Below are positions 48,189 through 61,244 of a DNA stretch of 64,000 nucleotides, one piece after another (the stretch's first letter is position 1; each line of letters opens with the position of its first letter). Under the pieces are notes generated by a model that was not told where the DNA came from, made no database searches, and worked only from the letters and a program-made list of their open reading frames with translations. This DNA comes from Prinsepia uniflora. Its lineage: Eukaryota > Streptophyta > Magnoliopsida > Rosales > Rosaceae. The position numbers were made by a program, and so were the translations under genes. Location: the NCBI GenBank assembly GCA_032719365.1, contig CM064872.1, positions 70,310,752 through 70,374,751 on the forward strand. The letters are read 5' to 3'.

Positions 48189-49650
48189 AAGCCTTCGCCA
48201 CGTGAAGCACATGAAACCTTCGCCATGCAAAGCATTCTAAGCCTTCGCCCCGCGAAGCACTCCAAGCCTTCTCCACACGAAGCACTCTAAGCCTTCACCA
48301 CGCGAAGCACACGAAACCTTCACCATGCGAAGGATTCTAAGACTTTGCCCCATAAAGCACTCTAAGCCTTCGCTATGCGAAGCATTCGAAGCCTTCGCCA
48401 CGCGAAGCACTCAAATCCTTCACCACACAAAGCACTCCAAGCCTTCGCACCGCGAAGCATTGGAAGCCTTCAACACGCGAAGCACTCCAACCCTTCGCCA
48501 CGCGAGGCACTCCAAGCCTTTGTCACTCGAAGCACTTCAGCGAAGCACTCGAAGCCTTCGCCACACGAAGCACTCTAACCCTTCGCCACGCGAAGTACTC
48601 AAAGCCTTCGACCCACGGAGCACTCCAAGCATTCGCCCTGCGAAGCACTCCAAGGCTTCGCCACGCAAAGCATTCTAAGCCTTCGCCACGCGAAGCATTC
48701 TAAGCCTTCGCCACGTGAAGCATTCTAAGCCTTTGCCACACGAAGCACACGAAACCTTCGCCATGCGAAGCACACGAAACCTTCGCCATGCGAAGCACAC
48801 GAAACCTTCGCCATGCTAAGCATTCTAAGCCTTCACCCTATGAAGCACTCCAAGCCTTCGCCTTGCAAAGCACTCCAAGCCTTCACCTCGCAAAGCACAC
48901 CAAGCCTTCGCTCCGCGAAGCACTCCAAAACTTCACCCCCGCGAAGCATTCTAAGCCTTCACCACGGGAAGCACTCGAAACCTTCTCCATGCGAAGCATT
49001 CTAAGCCTTTACCACGCGAAGCACTCCAAGTCGTCCCTCCGTGAAGCACTCCAAATCTTTGCCCCACGAAGCACTCCAAGACTTCACCTCGTGAAGCATT
49101 CTAAGCCTTCGTCACGCGAAGCACTCGAATCCTTTGTCACGCGAAGCACTGCAAGCCTTCGCCACGCGAAGTACTCCAAGCCTTCGCTACACGGAGCACC
49201 CCAAGCCTTCGCCCTGCGAAGCACTCCAAGCCTTCGCTACGCGAAGCACTCTAAGCCTTCGCCACACGAAGCATACAAAACCTTCTCCATGCGAAGTATT
49301 CTAAGCCTTCGCCCCGCAAAGCACTCCAAGTCTTCGCTCCGCGAAGCACTCCAAGACTTCACCCCGCGAAGCATTCTAAGCCTTCGTCACTTGAAGCAGT
49401 CCAAGCCTTCACCCCGTGAAGCACTCCAAGTTTTCGCCATGCGAAGTACTCTAAGCCTTCGCCATGTGAAGCACACAAAACCTTCGCCCAGCGAAGCACT
49501 CCAAGCCTTCGCCCCGCGAAGCAATCAAAGCATTTGCCCCGCGACGCAAGCCATCACCCAGTGAAGCACTCTATACCTTCGCTCGGCGAAGCATCCAAAG
49601 CCTTAACCCTCAAATCACTCCAAGTCTTCGCTTCGCGAAGCACTCCAATT
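48189..49650 (+). repeat. 25-bp minisatellite, about 55-60 copies, each unit a hairpin
   Basis: The unit is CTTCGC-CAC-GCGAAG followed by a linker CACTCCAAGC. The 15-base part is a perfect 6-bp stem with a 3-base loop. Copies differ by a few bases; loop variants CAC, CCC, CAT and TCC are common, and the linker alternates CACTCCAAGC, CATTCTAAGC and CACACGAAAC. Because 25 is not a multiple of 3, each forward frame reads the same 25-residue peptide repeat. Frames of up to 258 codons result (48788-49564), without any domain I recognise; I treat it as non-coding. Confidence 0.9.
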
Positions 49651-49682
49651 CTTCACACACGAAGCAAAGCATCGCTCACGAA

Positions 49683-49778
49683 GCATCAAGGAAATCGCCC
49701 CACGGTGTATCAAGGAAATCGCCCTGCGACGTATCAAGGGAATCTCTCTGCGACGCATCAAGGCAATCTCTATGTGAC
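49683..49778 (+). repeat. 24-bp tandem repeat, four copies
   Basis: Units read GCATCAAGGAAATCGCCC plus about 6 variable bases (for example TGCGAC). It directly follows the 25-bp array and may derive from it. Confidence 0.75.
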
Positions 49779-51102
49779 GTATCAACATCCTTGTTCGTCA
49801 AAGTCATAATGCCTTCAGCTCGCAACCTATCAGCACTTGCGCCTTGTGAAGCACCAAAGGCATCCACTGGCGGAACACTCAAAGACTTCACCTCTGAAGG
49901 ACTCGAAGCTCTTCTCCAAAGGGAAAAGTACAACCTTCACCCCAAGGAGCTAATTCACCACCTCAAGCAACTTGACGATTAAGTTCAATGCGATTGACCA
50001 ACAAAGAGGTACATACTACCCAAGCACATTCCCAAGAATCTGTCACTCATACCCAATAAACGGACTTGCTAGAATTGAAAAAGCCACTAAATATCGCTTC
50101 CTAACCCCACCAAGGGGAGCAACAGCCGAGTCTTGTCATGACAAATCTTGGGCAAATGTCTTAGTGCGTGCGACTACAAATTCCAGTACACAAATTCTAG
50201 ATTGTTTCGAACGTAAGAAGCTTAAATTTTACTTCTTGAAGAGAGCTTGATAGCGCCAGAAAGGTACAGAAGTCAGTTTTCCAGCGCCACCAACGACACT
50301 CAATTTGGAGCTAAAATGAAGTCAGAAGACCCAATTTACTACACAAAGGTCAAATTTGCCGAAAATCACAAAACACTCAAAAAAGAATGGAAGGCTTCTA
50401 TTAATGAAAATTAAAGAAGTTAGAAATTCACAAGTTGAATGCTCAAACATATATTCCACACTAATATCAAGCTATAAGCCGAGAAGAGCCATGAAGCTCA
50501 TCATCAGAACAGACACGACCTCAGAGTTTCTCTGTTAACCTGTGAGCAAGCCTTGGAGGCCTTTGATCATTCCATCGTGGACTTCCAGTGACGCATCATC
50601 CATCGCCTTCTTCAAGCAATGAGGGCAACCTCCTTAGCATCGCTTACTTGGCATAGTTAGTTTCACAAAAGCAACTTCACCACTGCTTGGCTCTGCGATA
50701 GCTACAAAGCAGCTTGACTTTCAACTCCAAGGCGAAACGATGGCTTAGTGCCATGTGTCTTCACGCCACTTGGCTTCAGCGTCTAGATGATGACATCTCC
50801 AAGCTCTCTTCCTTCAATTAGGCGATGATGTACGACGCCTCGAGCTTTGCAGGGGGCATGATCGATCCACCATTCTATGTTCCGCCTTACTACACCCTAT
50901 TTTGAGATCAACAAGGCCTTGAAGATCAAGTCTCTGGAAGGTCATCCGTCATCCAAAGCAACTCTTTCGAAAACTTCAGTTACTTCATGGAACTGCATTC
51001 ACTTCGCCTCATGTCATGGGAAGCCTTGCTTTGAAGATGAAGCACATCTCGCCTTGTAGCTACAACACACATTGCCTTGCAGTTAGAACAAGCCTCATAC
51101 TG
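49779..51102. other. Unclassified non-LTR stretch
   Basis: I see no gene and no motif of RT, integrase or transposase. Short open frames do not resemble anything I know. TTTGCAGGGGGCATGAT at about 50848 looks like a polypurine tract followed by TG, so this could be the 3' part of an unrelated LTR-type element, with weak support. Confidence 0.35.
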
Positions 51103-51501
51103 GGTTGTGACTCGTCACACTCCAAGTGAGGGGACTCATCGCCTCGCACTTGCAGCATGCCTCACCTTGCACTCTGTTGCACCTCGCATGACACTCTGCT
51201 GTATCTCGTCTTGCACTCTACTAGGTTGTGACACGTTGAACTCCAAGTGATGGGACTCATCGCCTCGTACTTGTAGCATGTGTCGCCTTGTAGTTGTACC
51301 ATGCATCGGCTCGCACTTGCAGCATTCCTCGCTTTGCACTCTGCTGCACCTCGCATTGCACTCTTCTGTACCTCATTTTGCTCTCTGTTGCACCTCGTCT
51401 TGCACCTTGCTGCATCTCGTCTTGCACTCTGCTGCACCTCGCCTTGCACTCTGCTGCATCTCGCCTTGCACTCTGCTACACCTCGTCTTGCACTCTCATG
51501 C
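51103..51501 (+). repeat. 22-bp tandem repeats and a 121-bp duplication
   Basis: CTTGCACTCTGCTGCACCTCGC recurs at a 22-bp period from about 51336 to 51500, with similar units at 51169-51228 (unit given here for length only, 22 bases split as CTTGCACTCTG and CTGCACCTCGC). The block beginning GGTTGTGAC at 51103 recurs at 51224 with the same following text ACTCCAAGTGA. No function is apparent. Confidence 0.7.
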
Positions 51502-54500
51502 TGTAACGACCCGTCCCGAATTCCGGGATTAGATTAGCGACTAATCTTGATTAGTGAGGTTGAACGGTGGTTAGTAGGGCGGAATCAGACAAATTGTGCA
51601 AAATGACCGTTTTGCCCCTAGTCGTGGGCAAAATGTTGACTTTTTGATCGGGCGGTCAAATGGACTTTGACCGATGACCGTGACGTAGTTCGGGACGTCA
51701 CGAGTTCATAGACAGGTGGCACGTTCGATTCCGACATTCGTAGAGAAAGTTATGATGTTCGGAAGTTGAGGGGTATTTTGGTAATTTGGCATACTAGGGG
51801 CCAAATGTTGACTTTTTGACCGAGAGGTCCGATGGACGAGGGCCAAGGACCGTTACATAGGTATCGTCGATACGAATCCAACGACAGGCGGCATGCCGAA
51901 ATCGGAGATTCGACGACGAAGTTATGGTCAAGGAATCAAATTTACGAACCGAGGCTCGGATTAAAATAATAATATAAAAATGAATAGTGACCGTTGACTG
52001 TGCACATCCGGATGAGTGACAAGTGTCACCCATCCCTTGTTTCCAGCTCCTTGTTTCCCTCCAAACATCATCATTACTACATCATCATCATCTAATCCAC
52101 CATTTCACCTAAATTAATCATCTTTGTCTTCAAACCGTGCACAAAATTGGGGGAATCAGATTGGGGAGATTTGGCTCCCTTCTTATGCTGTTCTTGAGAG
52201 AAAATGAGAGACTAATGGATTGGGATACCAAGGGAAACACGAGGGATTGAGTGTGGGTTGAATTTTGGATTTTGGATTTCGGGAAAATTAGAGGGAAAAT
52301 TCGAATTGGAGGAATTGAGCCGTGAGGATCGAATTGGTGATTACTTCGAGCTTCCTGGGATCACAACGATCATAATTGTCAAAGAAACGAGATGAATTGG
52401 TGCTGTTTTGGCTCTGATCACACTTGGTGACAGAGGAGGAAAATCGAGCTCGAGTCGTGGCGTTTGAGGCTTCGAATGATTCAATTGAGGTGGGGAAACT
52501 ACTTCTCATGATCCCACGATGCTTTTGGGATCATCAATTGAAGGAAAACGGCTGTGGTTGACAGAACTCCATGGTTGAACAGTGACGGTGTTCGAGCTTG
52601 AGTCGTGACGATTGAGCACTAGTTTGATGCAATTGATGTGGGGGAATTGTTCCTCATGGTCCATTGATGCTTCTGGATGCATCAATTGGAAGAAACCTGC
52701 AGCCATTGAAGGAATCCCATGATTGAACAGTGACCGGAGTGTTCTTCGTGTTCATCGTGGAATCGATGGAATCTGGGTAAGTGTTCGTGTAATTGAGTTT
52801 ACAGAACTTAAATTAGACTTAAAACGAAACTAACTAAATGATCAATTGAAGGAATTAGGATCGAATTGACAGAATACGAACCGGATCGTGTCGCGGGCAG
52901 TTTGGACCCGTTTACCAGAGATACGGGTTAGGCTGGTGACACTGTTCACGGCGCGTGGATTTCACGCGCAGCCACTCACGGCGGCGCGTGGGCACGAATC
53001 TCGAGGTGAGGTCAACATGACTTCTGTCCTATTTAATGTAACGGACATTTTGGAATTGGTTTCGTGTCGATCGGACACCGTCTCGATATTGTTCGGGATG
53101 TCCGAAGGTTTTAAATTAAGGTTAAAAATAATTAAAAATTCGGGAAAATTACGGGACTTTGATAGGATGTTAATGATGAGGTTAGTGACCCTCTAATGTG
53201 ATTTGGACAGGATTGGGAGTCCCGGTGATAGTGGTGAGGCCCGGGAGGGCCGGTGGCACGTGTATCGAGGCATACCGTTAAAACGGTCTGTGAGTGGACT
53301 TTGGTTTTATAAATTCTATGCATGCTTAAATGTTTTATATGGATTATGGTTGTGATTGTATGAGGTTAATTTGGTTGTTGGTAAATTGTACGGTTTCACG
53401 TATTTCGAGGCGATTTACGTGCTTGCACGTAAATCGAGGTTTTTCAGTTTTACATGGATTTTCCATATTTATGACTTGGATATAATGTGATTAAATGGTT
53501 TTGAAATTGGAAATATGAACTCGGGCTTGAGGCCCAATTATGTTGGAAATTTCGGACTTGGAGTCCATTTGAGAATCGGGCCGGGGGCCCAGTTGGTTAA
53601 TGAAATCGGGCCAGGGGCCCAGTTGGTATGAAATCGGGCTGAGACCCATTTGAGTTATGTTATCGGGCCAGGGGCCCAGTTGGTTTACAAATCGGGCCGT
53701 GGGCCCAGTGGTTCATAAAATCGGGCATGAGGCCCAGTTGGATTATAATTGTGATTTTGGGTCAGGAACCCTAAATGGAATTACATGGTTTTATGGAAAT
53801 TTCGGGCAGGGCCCAATGGTAATGATGTGATAAAATGATTTAATAAAACTGTTTTCCATATACCATCTGGATACAAGGATATATGATGGTCTCCTCCAGA
53901 TGTCTGGGACACTGGGAAGTCACGGTGCATTGCCTGCGAGGGGTCATTATACGGAGCAGCCGGACCGTATGATGACTCAGGAGCAGGATTGCTATGATTG
54001 ACGTCAGGGACGTCAGACATCAGGGATGTCAGACATCATGGATGTCAGATATATGGACCCGGAGAGACCCGGGGCAGCACGCGTAGCTTATGAAACCGTG
54101 AGATATGACGTCAGGGACGTCAAGCGTATGGGACGCTAAGCATCTGGGATGCTGGTGATGGTAATGGTAAAATATGGATTAATGGATCTATGAAATGGCT
54201 TTTCGGTTGGATATGTGTTATGTGGTAAAAATGGATTATTGGTTATGAAATGGTATGTCGGGTCAGGGACCCTAAATGGTTTTGGATTTATGGATTTATA
54301 TTTATGGCTTTGGGCGGTGGCCCACATGGTTTTAATATGTATGGTTGTGGTATTCCACTGTTTTGGGCTGAGTTCCCACACTTGGTTTTTGGTTAACGGT
54401 TTTTGGGTTAAGGCCCTAATGGCTCGGTTGAGCAAACGTTTTGGTTACTGGTTTTTGTGGCATGCATACGTTTTTATTGGAGGGCATAAATGTCTTATAA

Positions 54501-54612
54501 ATGTGTTTAATAAACTTATTGGTTTTGTCCACTCACAGCTTTTGGTTTTAATGCCCTTCAGGTTGATTACGGATGCGATTGCAGCAGAGACTGGGACATT
54601 GCACACCTCCTC
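51502..54612 (+). mobile_element. LTR O, interrupted by element K
   Basis: It opens TGTAACGACCCGTCCC after CATGC and runs to TCCTC, where K begins; its right end lies beyond the window. Donor-like GGGTAAGT at 52777, GC hairpin GCGCGTG-GATTT-CACGCGC near 52954, acceptor-like GGACAGG near 53207, cassette arms 53290-53299 and 54527-54536, right cassette edge CCCTTCAG near 54559. Confidence 0.85.
53521..53775 (+). repeat. Array of GGGCC...GGCCC short palindromes in LTR O
   Basis: Nine units follow one another: GGGCTTGAGGCCC, GGACTTGGAGTCC, GGGCCGGGGGCCC, GGGCCAGGGGCCC (twice), GGGCTGAGACCC, GGGCCGTGGGCCC, GGGCATGAGGCCC and GGGTCAGGAACCC. Stem bases change on both sides together in most. It occupies the same place as the TTTAAAGACTC array of other LTRs. 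Confidence 0.75.
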
Positions 54613-57600
54613 TGACAGGACCCGTCCCAACTGGACGTCAAAGACCGTACCCGGTCCTGCTCCCGTCTGACAAGTCAACTGAAAGTCCGAAACTACCCTT
54701 CAGTACCTGCCAGACAAGGGAATTTTTGCGCCTGTGCCCGCACATACCTCCACCTCTGGAATAGCCTCGATCAACGCGCCACGACCTGAAGGGTTAACAA
54801 AACAGAAAAGGTGTGAGTGGACAAAAATGACCTCTTATAAAAACATTTATCAAAATACATTCTTACCCTCCAGTTTTCACAAACTTGCATGCATATCGTA
54901 AAACATGAGTAATAGTATGAAATCATTCAAGTATGAACAGTGGACCGATAAAATCAAAACATATTTTCCCATGGTCCACAAAAACTCATGTTCACCAAAT
55001 CAGTTTAACATCTCAAAAAGTTCACAATTTCTTTAAATCATTTTAACCGCTAAACCACGGTTTCCTCAAAATCATTTTCCATAAACCACGGGACTTATTT
55101 CCATATCCTGTTGCTTAGAGTCACGTTTATCCCTGCAACGCGTGCATATCAATAGGCTCAAGGACCGCTCAAAATCCGAGCATCCGCTGCTGTGAACACA
55201 TCATCAGTCAGCAATCCGTCGCTGGGAAAAACCTCACCAGCCGACGATCCGGATCTCGTGAACATATCACTTACCGATCCATATAATCCAGCACATCTGA
55301 TCTGAGTCAAGCCTCCCCTGGGCTGCAAGACAAAGATCGTGCTACGTGACCTCTTCGGGGTAAACACTTCCATCCCGAAGGCGAGCGTTATCTCCAGGGT
55401 GCACTCCGGGGAAAAACATATTTTCTCCCGAAAGCCCTAAATATCCGCAACATATCATCATCACAAAAACCAGTGAAAAACAGTTGCATTAAAAACCAAA
55501 TCATATATCAACACAGGGTCTCAGCCCCAAGTCCCGATTTACTTTATAAATCCGAAAATCATCAATATCATCATGTCATCACATGGAAATACAAATCCAA
55601 TCAAAATCACAATTCCATTGGGTCTCAAGCCCAGAATATCAATATTACGTAAATCCGTGCAACCGTAAACCCGAGTTGCCACGATCACGTAAATCCATGA
55701 AATCAATCACTGACTCATAATCCGAGTCCAAATATCATTTTCAATCCGGGCTTAGCCCAAAACATCATTTGCACGTTCCTCGTAATACGTGCCCGAAAGA
55801 CTGATTAAAATAATCACAAAAATCACGAAAATACCAAAAATCATCAAATTCACATGTAACTCCAAATCCGAGTCAAAATCATTATTTACTTGGGTTCTCA
55901 CGCCCACAATATCATTTTTAACCAATTTCATGATTTCTCGAAAAACGTGCCAGAATATAATAATATAATAATCACAAAACCGAGAAATCACCGAATTGAA
56001 ATACCAATCATGCCAAAGCATATCAAATCATATAATAAAGCATTTTAAATCATATATGCATGCATCACAGATAGAAAACCAAAAGTCCACTCACACACAC
56101 CGTTCAAAACGGTTCGTTTCCGAGCTGCACGTTTTTCCGTAAAATCTGGAAATCACAACTCCTGCCCAAAATCATTATAGAGGGTTACTAACATCTCAAA
56201 ATACATCATATAATTTTCCCCAATTTTTCCGGAATTTAAATACGTATTTAACTCGTAAAACAAAACTTCGGATACGCGGAACATTATCGAAACAATATCC
56301 GATTTCACCGAAATCAACGTCAAAATGTTCGTTACACTGAGAGGATCAAAAGTCATGTTGACCTCACCTTGAGACTAGGCCGGACGCGCCCTCACGCGCC
56401 GCCGTGAGTGGCTGCGCGTGAAACCCACGCGCCAGCTACAGTGTCGTCGTTCAAGCCCGTTTGTCTGGTAAACGGGTCGTTCAACCCGCGATCAGACCCG
56501 GCTGGTTTTCAGTCAATTCCACACTGTTTTCATCAATTGAGCATCCAATTAGTTTCGTTATAAGTTCAATTAGGGTTCTGTAACCTTAATTACTTGAAAC
56601 ATTACCTCAATCCTCACGATCAAGGATGAACAATCGAAGGACCTCCGGCCACTGTTCATCAGTCGAATTACCTCAATTCCACAAGGTTTCCCCAAATTGA
56701 TTCATCAGGAAGCTTCATTGATCACAGGTAGACCTTTCCCCCAACTCAATTGGATCAAATCATTGCTCAATCTTCACGACTCAAACTCGAACATCCGAAC
56801 AGTGTGCAACCATGGAGTTTCCACCTTGGCCACTGATTCCTCCCAATTGACGAACCCAGAAGTATCAATGGACCATGAGGAATTGTTTCCCCACCTCAAT
56901 TTCGTCGTTTGATCACGCATTGATCACGACTCAAGCTCGATATCTCCCACTGTTACCAAACCCGTTCAGAGCCAATTGGGCATGAATTCCTCTCGTTTTT
57001 GATTTGAAACAACTCGTCTCAACCTCAGGAAGCTATTTCCAATGTCCAATTCGATCATCACAGCTCAATTCGACCAATTCGATTTTTCCTCCAAATTTTC
57101 TAAAACCCGAAATCCCAGTCCTCAGCTCTCAATTAATCCCTCGTTTTTCCCAGTTCAATTCACTCTCAAATGCTCACACTTTGGTTCAGAAATGGAAGAG
57201 AATTGGAGGTTGGGAGAAAACTGATTTGTGGGTTGTACACGGTTGAAGAAAATATGGGAGGTTAATGGAAATTAGGATTAATTAATTAATTTAATATAAT
57301 AAAACATAATAATTAGGTCTCCCCCAAAATCATGGATCCATGTTTTGTGCCTGATTTTAAGGGATGAGTGACACTTGTCACTCATCCAAGTGTGCTCAGT
57401 CACCGGGTACTGTTCATTATTAAAATATTATTTTATTCCCGGTTCGTTCGGTTAATCGAGCCCGATTCCGTGACCATAACTTCGTCGTCGAATCTCCGAT
57501 TTCGGCATGCCGCCTGTCGTTGGATTCGTATCGACGAGACCTACGTAACGGTCCTTGGCCCTCGTCCGTTGGACTTCCCGGCCAAAAAGTCAACATTTGG

Positions 57601-57898
57601 CCCCTACTATGCCAAATTACCAAAATACCCCTCAACTTCCGAACATCATAACTTTCTCCACGAATGTCGGAATTGAACGTGCCACCTGTCTATGAACTCG
57701 TGACGTCCCGAACTACGTCACAGTCATCGGCCAAAGTCCATTTGACCGCCCGAACTAAAAGTCAACATTTTGCCCACGCTAGGGGCAAAACGGTCATTTT
57801 GCACGTTTCGTCCGATTTCACTCAACTAATCCCCGATTAGTCATTCTAATTCGTAATTAATTAATATTCAATCCCGATATTCGGGACGGGTCATTACA
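54613..57898 (-). repeat. 3' LTR of element K
   Basis: 3,286 bases from TGACAGGACCCGTCCC to GGGACGGGTCATTACA. Cassette arms 54813-54822 and 56085-56094; cassette edge CCCTTCAG/GTCGTGG (minus strand) near 54780. GC hairpin near 56412. Short palindromes such as GGGCTTAGCCC (about 55748) and TGGGCTTGAGACCCA replace the denser arrays of other copies. Confidence 0.93.
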
Positions 57899-57934
57899 AC
57901 CTTCCCTCCTTAAAAAATTTCGTCCCCGAAATTC
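57899..57934 (-). promoter_or_regulatory. Polypurine tract and hairpin of element K
   Basis: AAGGAGGGAAGGT on the minus strand abuts the LTR; the inverted repeat AATTTCG-GGGA-CGAAATT lies at 57916-57933. Confidence 0.8.
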
Positions 57935-58287
57935 CAACTACTCGTATTCCACAACTACCTCGTGGAGAACAAATGGCCACACAACACGTATACACCTGTA
58001 CACCCACTAGCCAACACAGAACTCGTCTGCACTCAGACGTCACATCACAGATGCACGTCGTACTGACTACACTCGACTACCTCGAATGAAATTGATTACC
58101 AGAAATTGGCAATGTCACCGTGAAGCTAACTCCTTCAGCTTGACAGCCCCACATACTCACTAATGTGCCCTGATCTTCGCTCTCATAGAGAGTCACCAAA
58201 ACTCACTAGTCAGTCCAAGCCGACACCACAAGCCAAACTGTCACCACCAAGCTTTACCACCCTAGTAAAGCGCCAATCAGTAACAAA

Positions 58288-61200
58288 TTAGTGACAACAC
58301 ATCATACTACAACGTCCGTCAATGTAGCATATGATCATCAACATGATCTCCCCTCGCAGGGCAAACTCAATCCTGCGACAAATACCAACAGTAGTATCCA
58401 CAACTGTCACCCCCGCAGCGATCCCAGATGCTGGTAAGGTCACGACAAGGTAACATCTCGCCGCAAAGCAACTTGCGGTCACACCAACCACCAGCTCACT
58501 CATCCTGAGTATACGCATACCGTCATCACCCTCAATCAGACGGTGCATCTGGAACACGTTGAACACAAGCCTATCAGTAATCACACAACTCAACACTAGA
58601 GTTATACTTGCCAACCTTGGCTAAGAGCACCTGCTCAAACAATCACTGTAATCGTCAGAATCACTCTGCCCAGTGCATCGTGTTCAATGTCCAGTTCACG
58701 TTTACGACCAAAACCAATGGTATTGGAACTAAGCCAAACACCAACACGTTTATCGACACAACACTGATACATCCCATGTACCGTCACTAGGTATCAAGTA
58801 CCCTCGTCCATACGATACCGTACATCGTACACCAAGCATGATCCTACAGCTGGACCCTAGTACTCGACCCATAGACCAATATGGTCGATCCCAAACCAGG
58901 TAAGGCAAAAGTAAAAAGCCTGAGGGTTTTGCTAACATCGACAATCCTTGTCCTATGCTACCCAAAAACACCTCGCCAAATGACACACTCAATATGACAC
59001 ATCAACGTGTCCACAGGGAAGAACGCCTAGTTCTCCCGGGATTCACATCAACCCCGGCCACCACAAGTCTGCAAAATATCGTACCCCAAACCACGTATAA
59101 GGTACGTACATCTATCCCTTGACCAGACTACAACCACCTAGGTCATAGCCAAACACGTTCCAATAACGGAGTCCATTTGCCCAAACCAGCAAGAGACAAA
59201 TCGAAACTCCACCAATCAGCTAGTTTCAATACCAAATCCGAATCCGCAATTTCGTAAGAAATCCCGAATCCAAATCCATACATCACAGTTTTTAATTCAT
59301 GTCCAAATCCGAATCCGAAATCATTATTCCGTAAGCTAGCATTTGGAATAATCATTCCGCACCCAAATCCAGTATTCCACTTTCAAGTTCCTGAATCGAA
59401 TCCTGAATCGTCACCCAGAAATTCGATTCCAAAACCCGAAATCTGGTTCACGTCCACTCGGACACACCAAAACCGAACCTATCGGTTACCAGTTCAAGCG
59501 AGTAACACATTACATCCGATGGACTTCATAAGGAAGCCAATCCCATCCGTCACAACTCTAAGGCTGACCAATTTCGACCCCGTCGAAAACCTACTCGTTC
59601 GAGTAACATACCATAAGGGGCTCCACTTCGAAAAGAAGTTCAGTCCCGTCATTTATGACTCACATACCGACGTAAGAGTGATAAACTCTCACCCAATCTG
59701 GACCATCGAAATCACGACCCAGATCCATTACGACGTCAGCCGACCGTGAACATCACGATCCTAGATCGTCACAATGCCCAACGTCCACGACATCACAAAC
59801 CCGATCCACCTAGGATCCACACAGTCAACAACTAGGAACCACAGGGTCTTACACCCTTACTGATTACCTCGTATCTATCCTTGCCATCCCACCTAGGGAA
59901 AACCAAGGATGATCCAAAACAATGACACCAATATTCATCCTACGTGGATGCAAGCAAAACTCACTGCACTCCCCACGCCAGGTAACCCAACAGAAAATAA
60001 GAAATCACCCCTGATGACTTCAGAATACCTAATCCCCATGCGGAAAACCCGCAATCCTCTTCAAACACAACTTCTCATGATTCCGTAGGTCCAACCACGT
60101 TGGAACCATCGGACTCGGACACCAACCACGTGTCCCCTTTGGACTGGTTACTGACACATACCCAACTCGTCGAAGTCACAACCCGACTCGTGACCCATCG
60201 TCAGCACCACACCGGCACCCACACCAGTACACAGACAACAGTATCAGTATGAGCACACCGTGTGCAAAACTGACAACCCTGGATCTCCGCTCATAACAAG
60301 CGACGACCCCGTACCTCTGCTCGAATAGGAGAAACTCTGCCTCCTTCGCACCTAACAACTCTGGGTACAGTCACCCTGACAACTCATGTGAGAAAAAGAA
60401 ACGTCCCCTGACGTCCCCCCCGATTCTCAACAATCACTCTCGGTATGAGTGCCTGCCACAGACTTGTGCAGACCCAACCATCAGACATCACTATCGAGAC
60501 TCCACATCCAATGGAATCAAGTACTCGGACGACTACCCTGTATCCCCACTCTGGGATTCCTTCGACAAGTACCAACCCCGACTGTGGATTGCAGTTCCAC
60601 CACTAAAGCTGACATGACTAGACCTGACACAATCGTCACTCGGTCTTGACTTCGAAAAGTCATTAAGAGTCAAACCACCCGCCAGCACACATTTCCGAAC
60701 CAAACATTCCACCTTAGGTTCCGCGATTACTACCTAGGGTCCCTCAAAACCCGACAGCTCCTGAGACTTAAGATATTACCATGACTCATCTCGAGTCCTA
60801 ACTGAATTCTTTGACTCATTCATCCATGCCATCCCTGGCATACCCGGTCACCCAGCAAATTACCGCCGGTGAACCACATCAATACCACATTCCAAACCTA
60901 GGAATACCCCCAACACACTCTAGACGTTGGGAACTCACATTTCGCACAAGGAATTACTGAGAATAATCTCATCCTGGGTCCAACCTACCCAATTGTGCTA
61001 CCTTCCAAGCCTCGGGATCCAGCAAATCCTAGGACCCACAAGAATACCGATTCGACAATTAGCAAGCCGTAGCTACACAAATTAATATCTGACCCACAAA
61101 CCAAGGTCAATTACATTCCGAGATTCATCACAAGGTCTCAAATACCCTAATATACCCATCTCACTACCAGGTCGCGCACGAGGCTCACATTCCGGAGGTA
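58288..61200 (-). pseudogene. Decayed gag remnants in element K
   Basis: Reading the minus strand from 61200, an ATACCTCCGG... stretch resembles the MPPRREP start of gag. At 60358-60176 the peptide AKEAEFLLFEQRYGVV resembles AKEAEFLQLKQGNMTV of element B, and at about 58370 CRRIEFALRGEIM resembles CRRFELGLRGEIR. The pieces are in the right order but separated by about 1.8 kb, much more than in B, and full of stops. Part of the spacer (about 59210-59430) reads like LTR text with CCAAATCCGAATCC motifs. No pol motif is present. The gag origin is an inference from short matches. Confidence 0.55.
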
Positions 61201-61229
61201 TGGCATGGCAACAGCATCAGCAACCTAGT

Positions 61230-61241
61230 GCTCTGATACCA
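61230..61241 (-). promoter_or_regulatory. Primer binding site of element K (tRNA-iMet)
   Basis: TGGTATCAGAGC on the minus strand, three bases after the LTR end. Confidence 0.92.
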
Positions 61242-61244
61242 ATT

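Noticed and set aside
48788..49564. A 258-codon open frame with a 25-residue repeat
   Set aside because: It is a by-product of the 25-bp minisatellite, whose period makes every frame alike; no start context, domain or conservation supports a protein.
48189..49650. Resemblance to a CRISPR array
   Set aside because: There are no unique spacers; repeats are head to tail with 25-bp period and the setting is a plant genome.
57004..57246. Identical 60-90 codon frames in both K LTRs as conserved genes
   Set aside because: They are identical only because the two LTRs are recent copies of each other.
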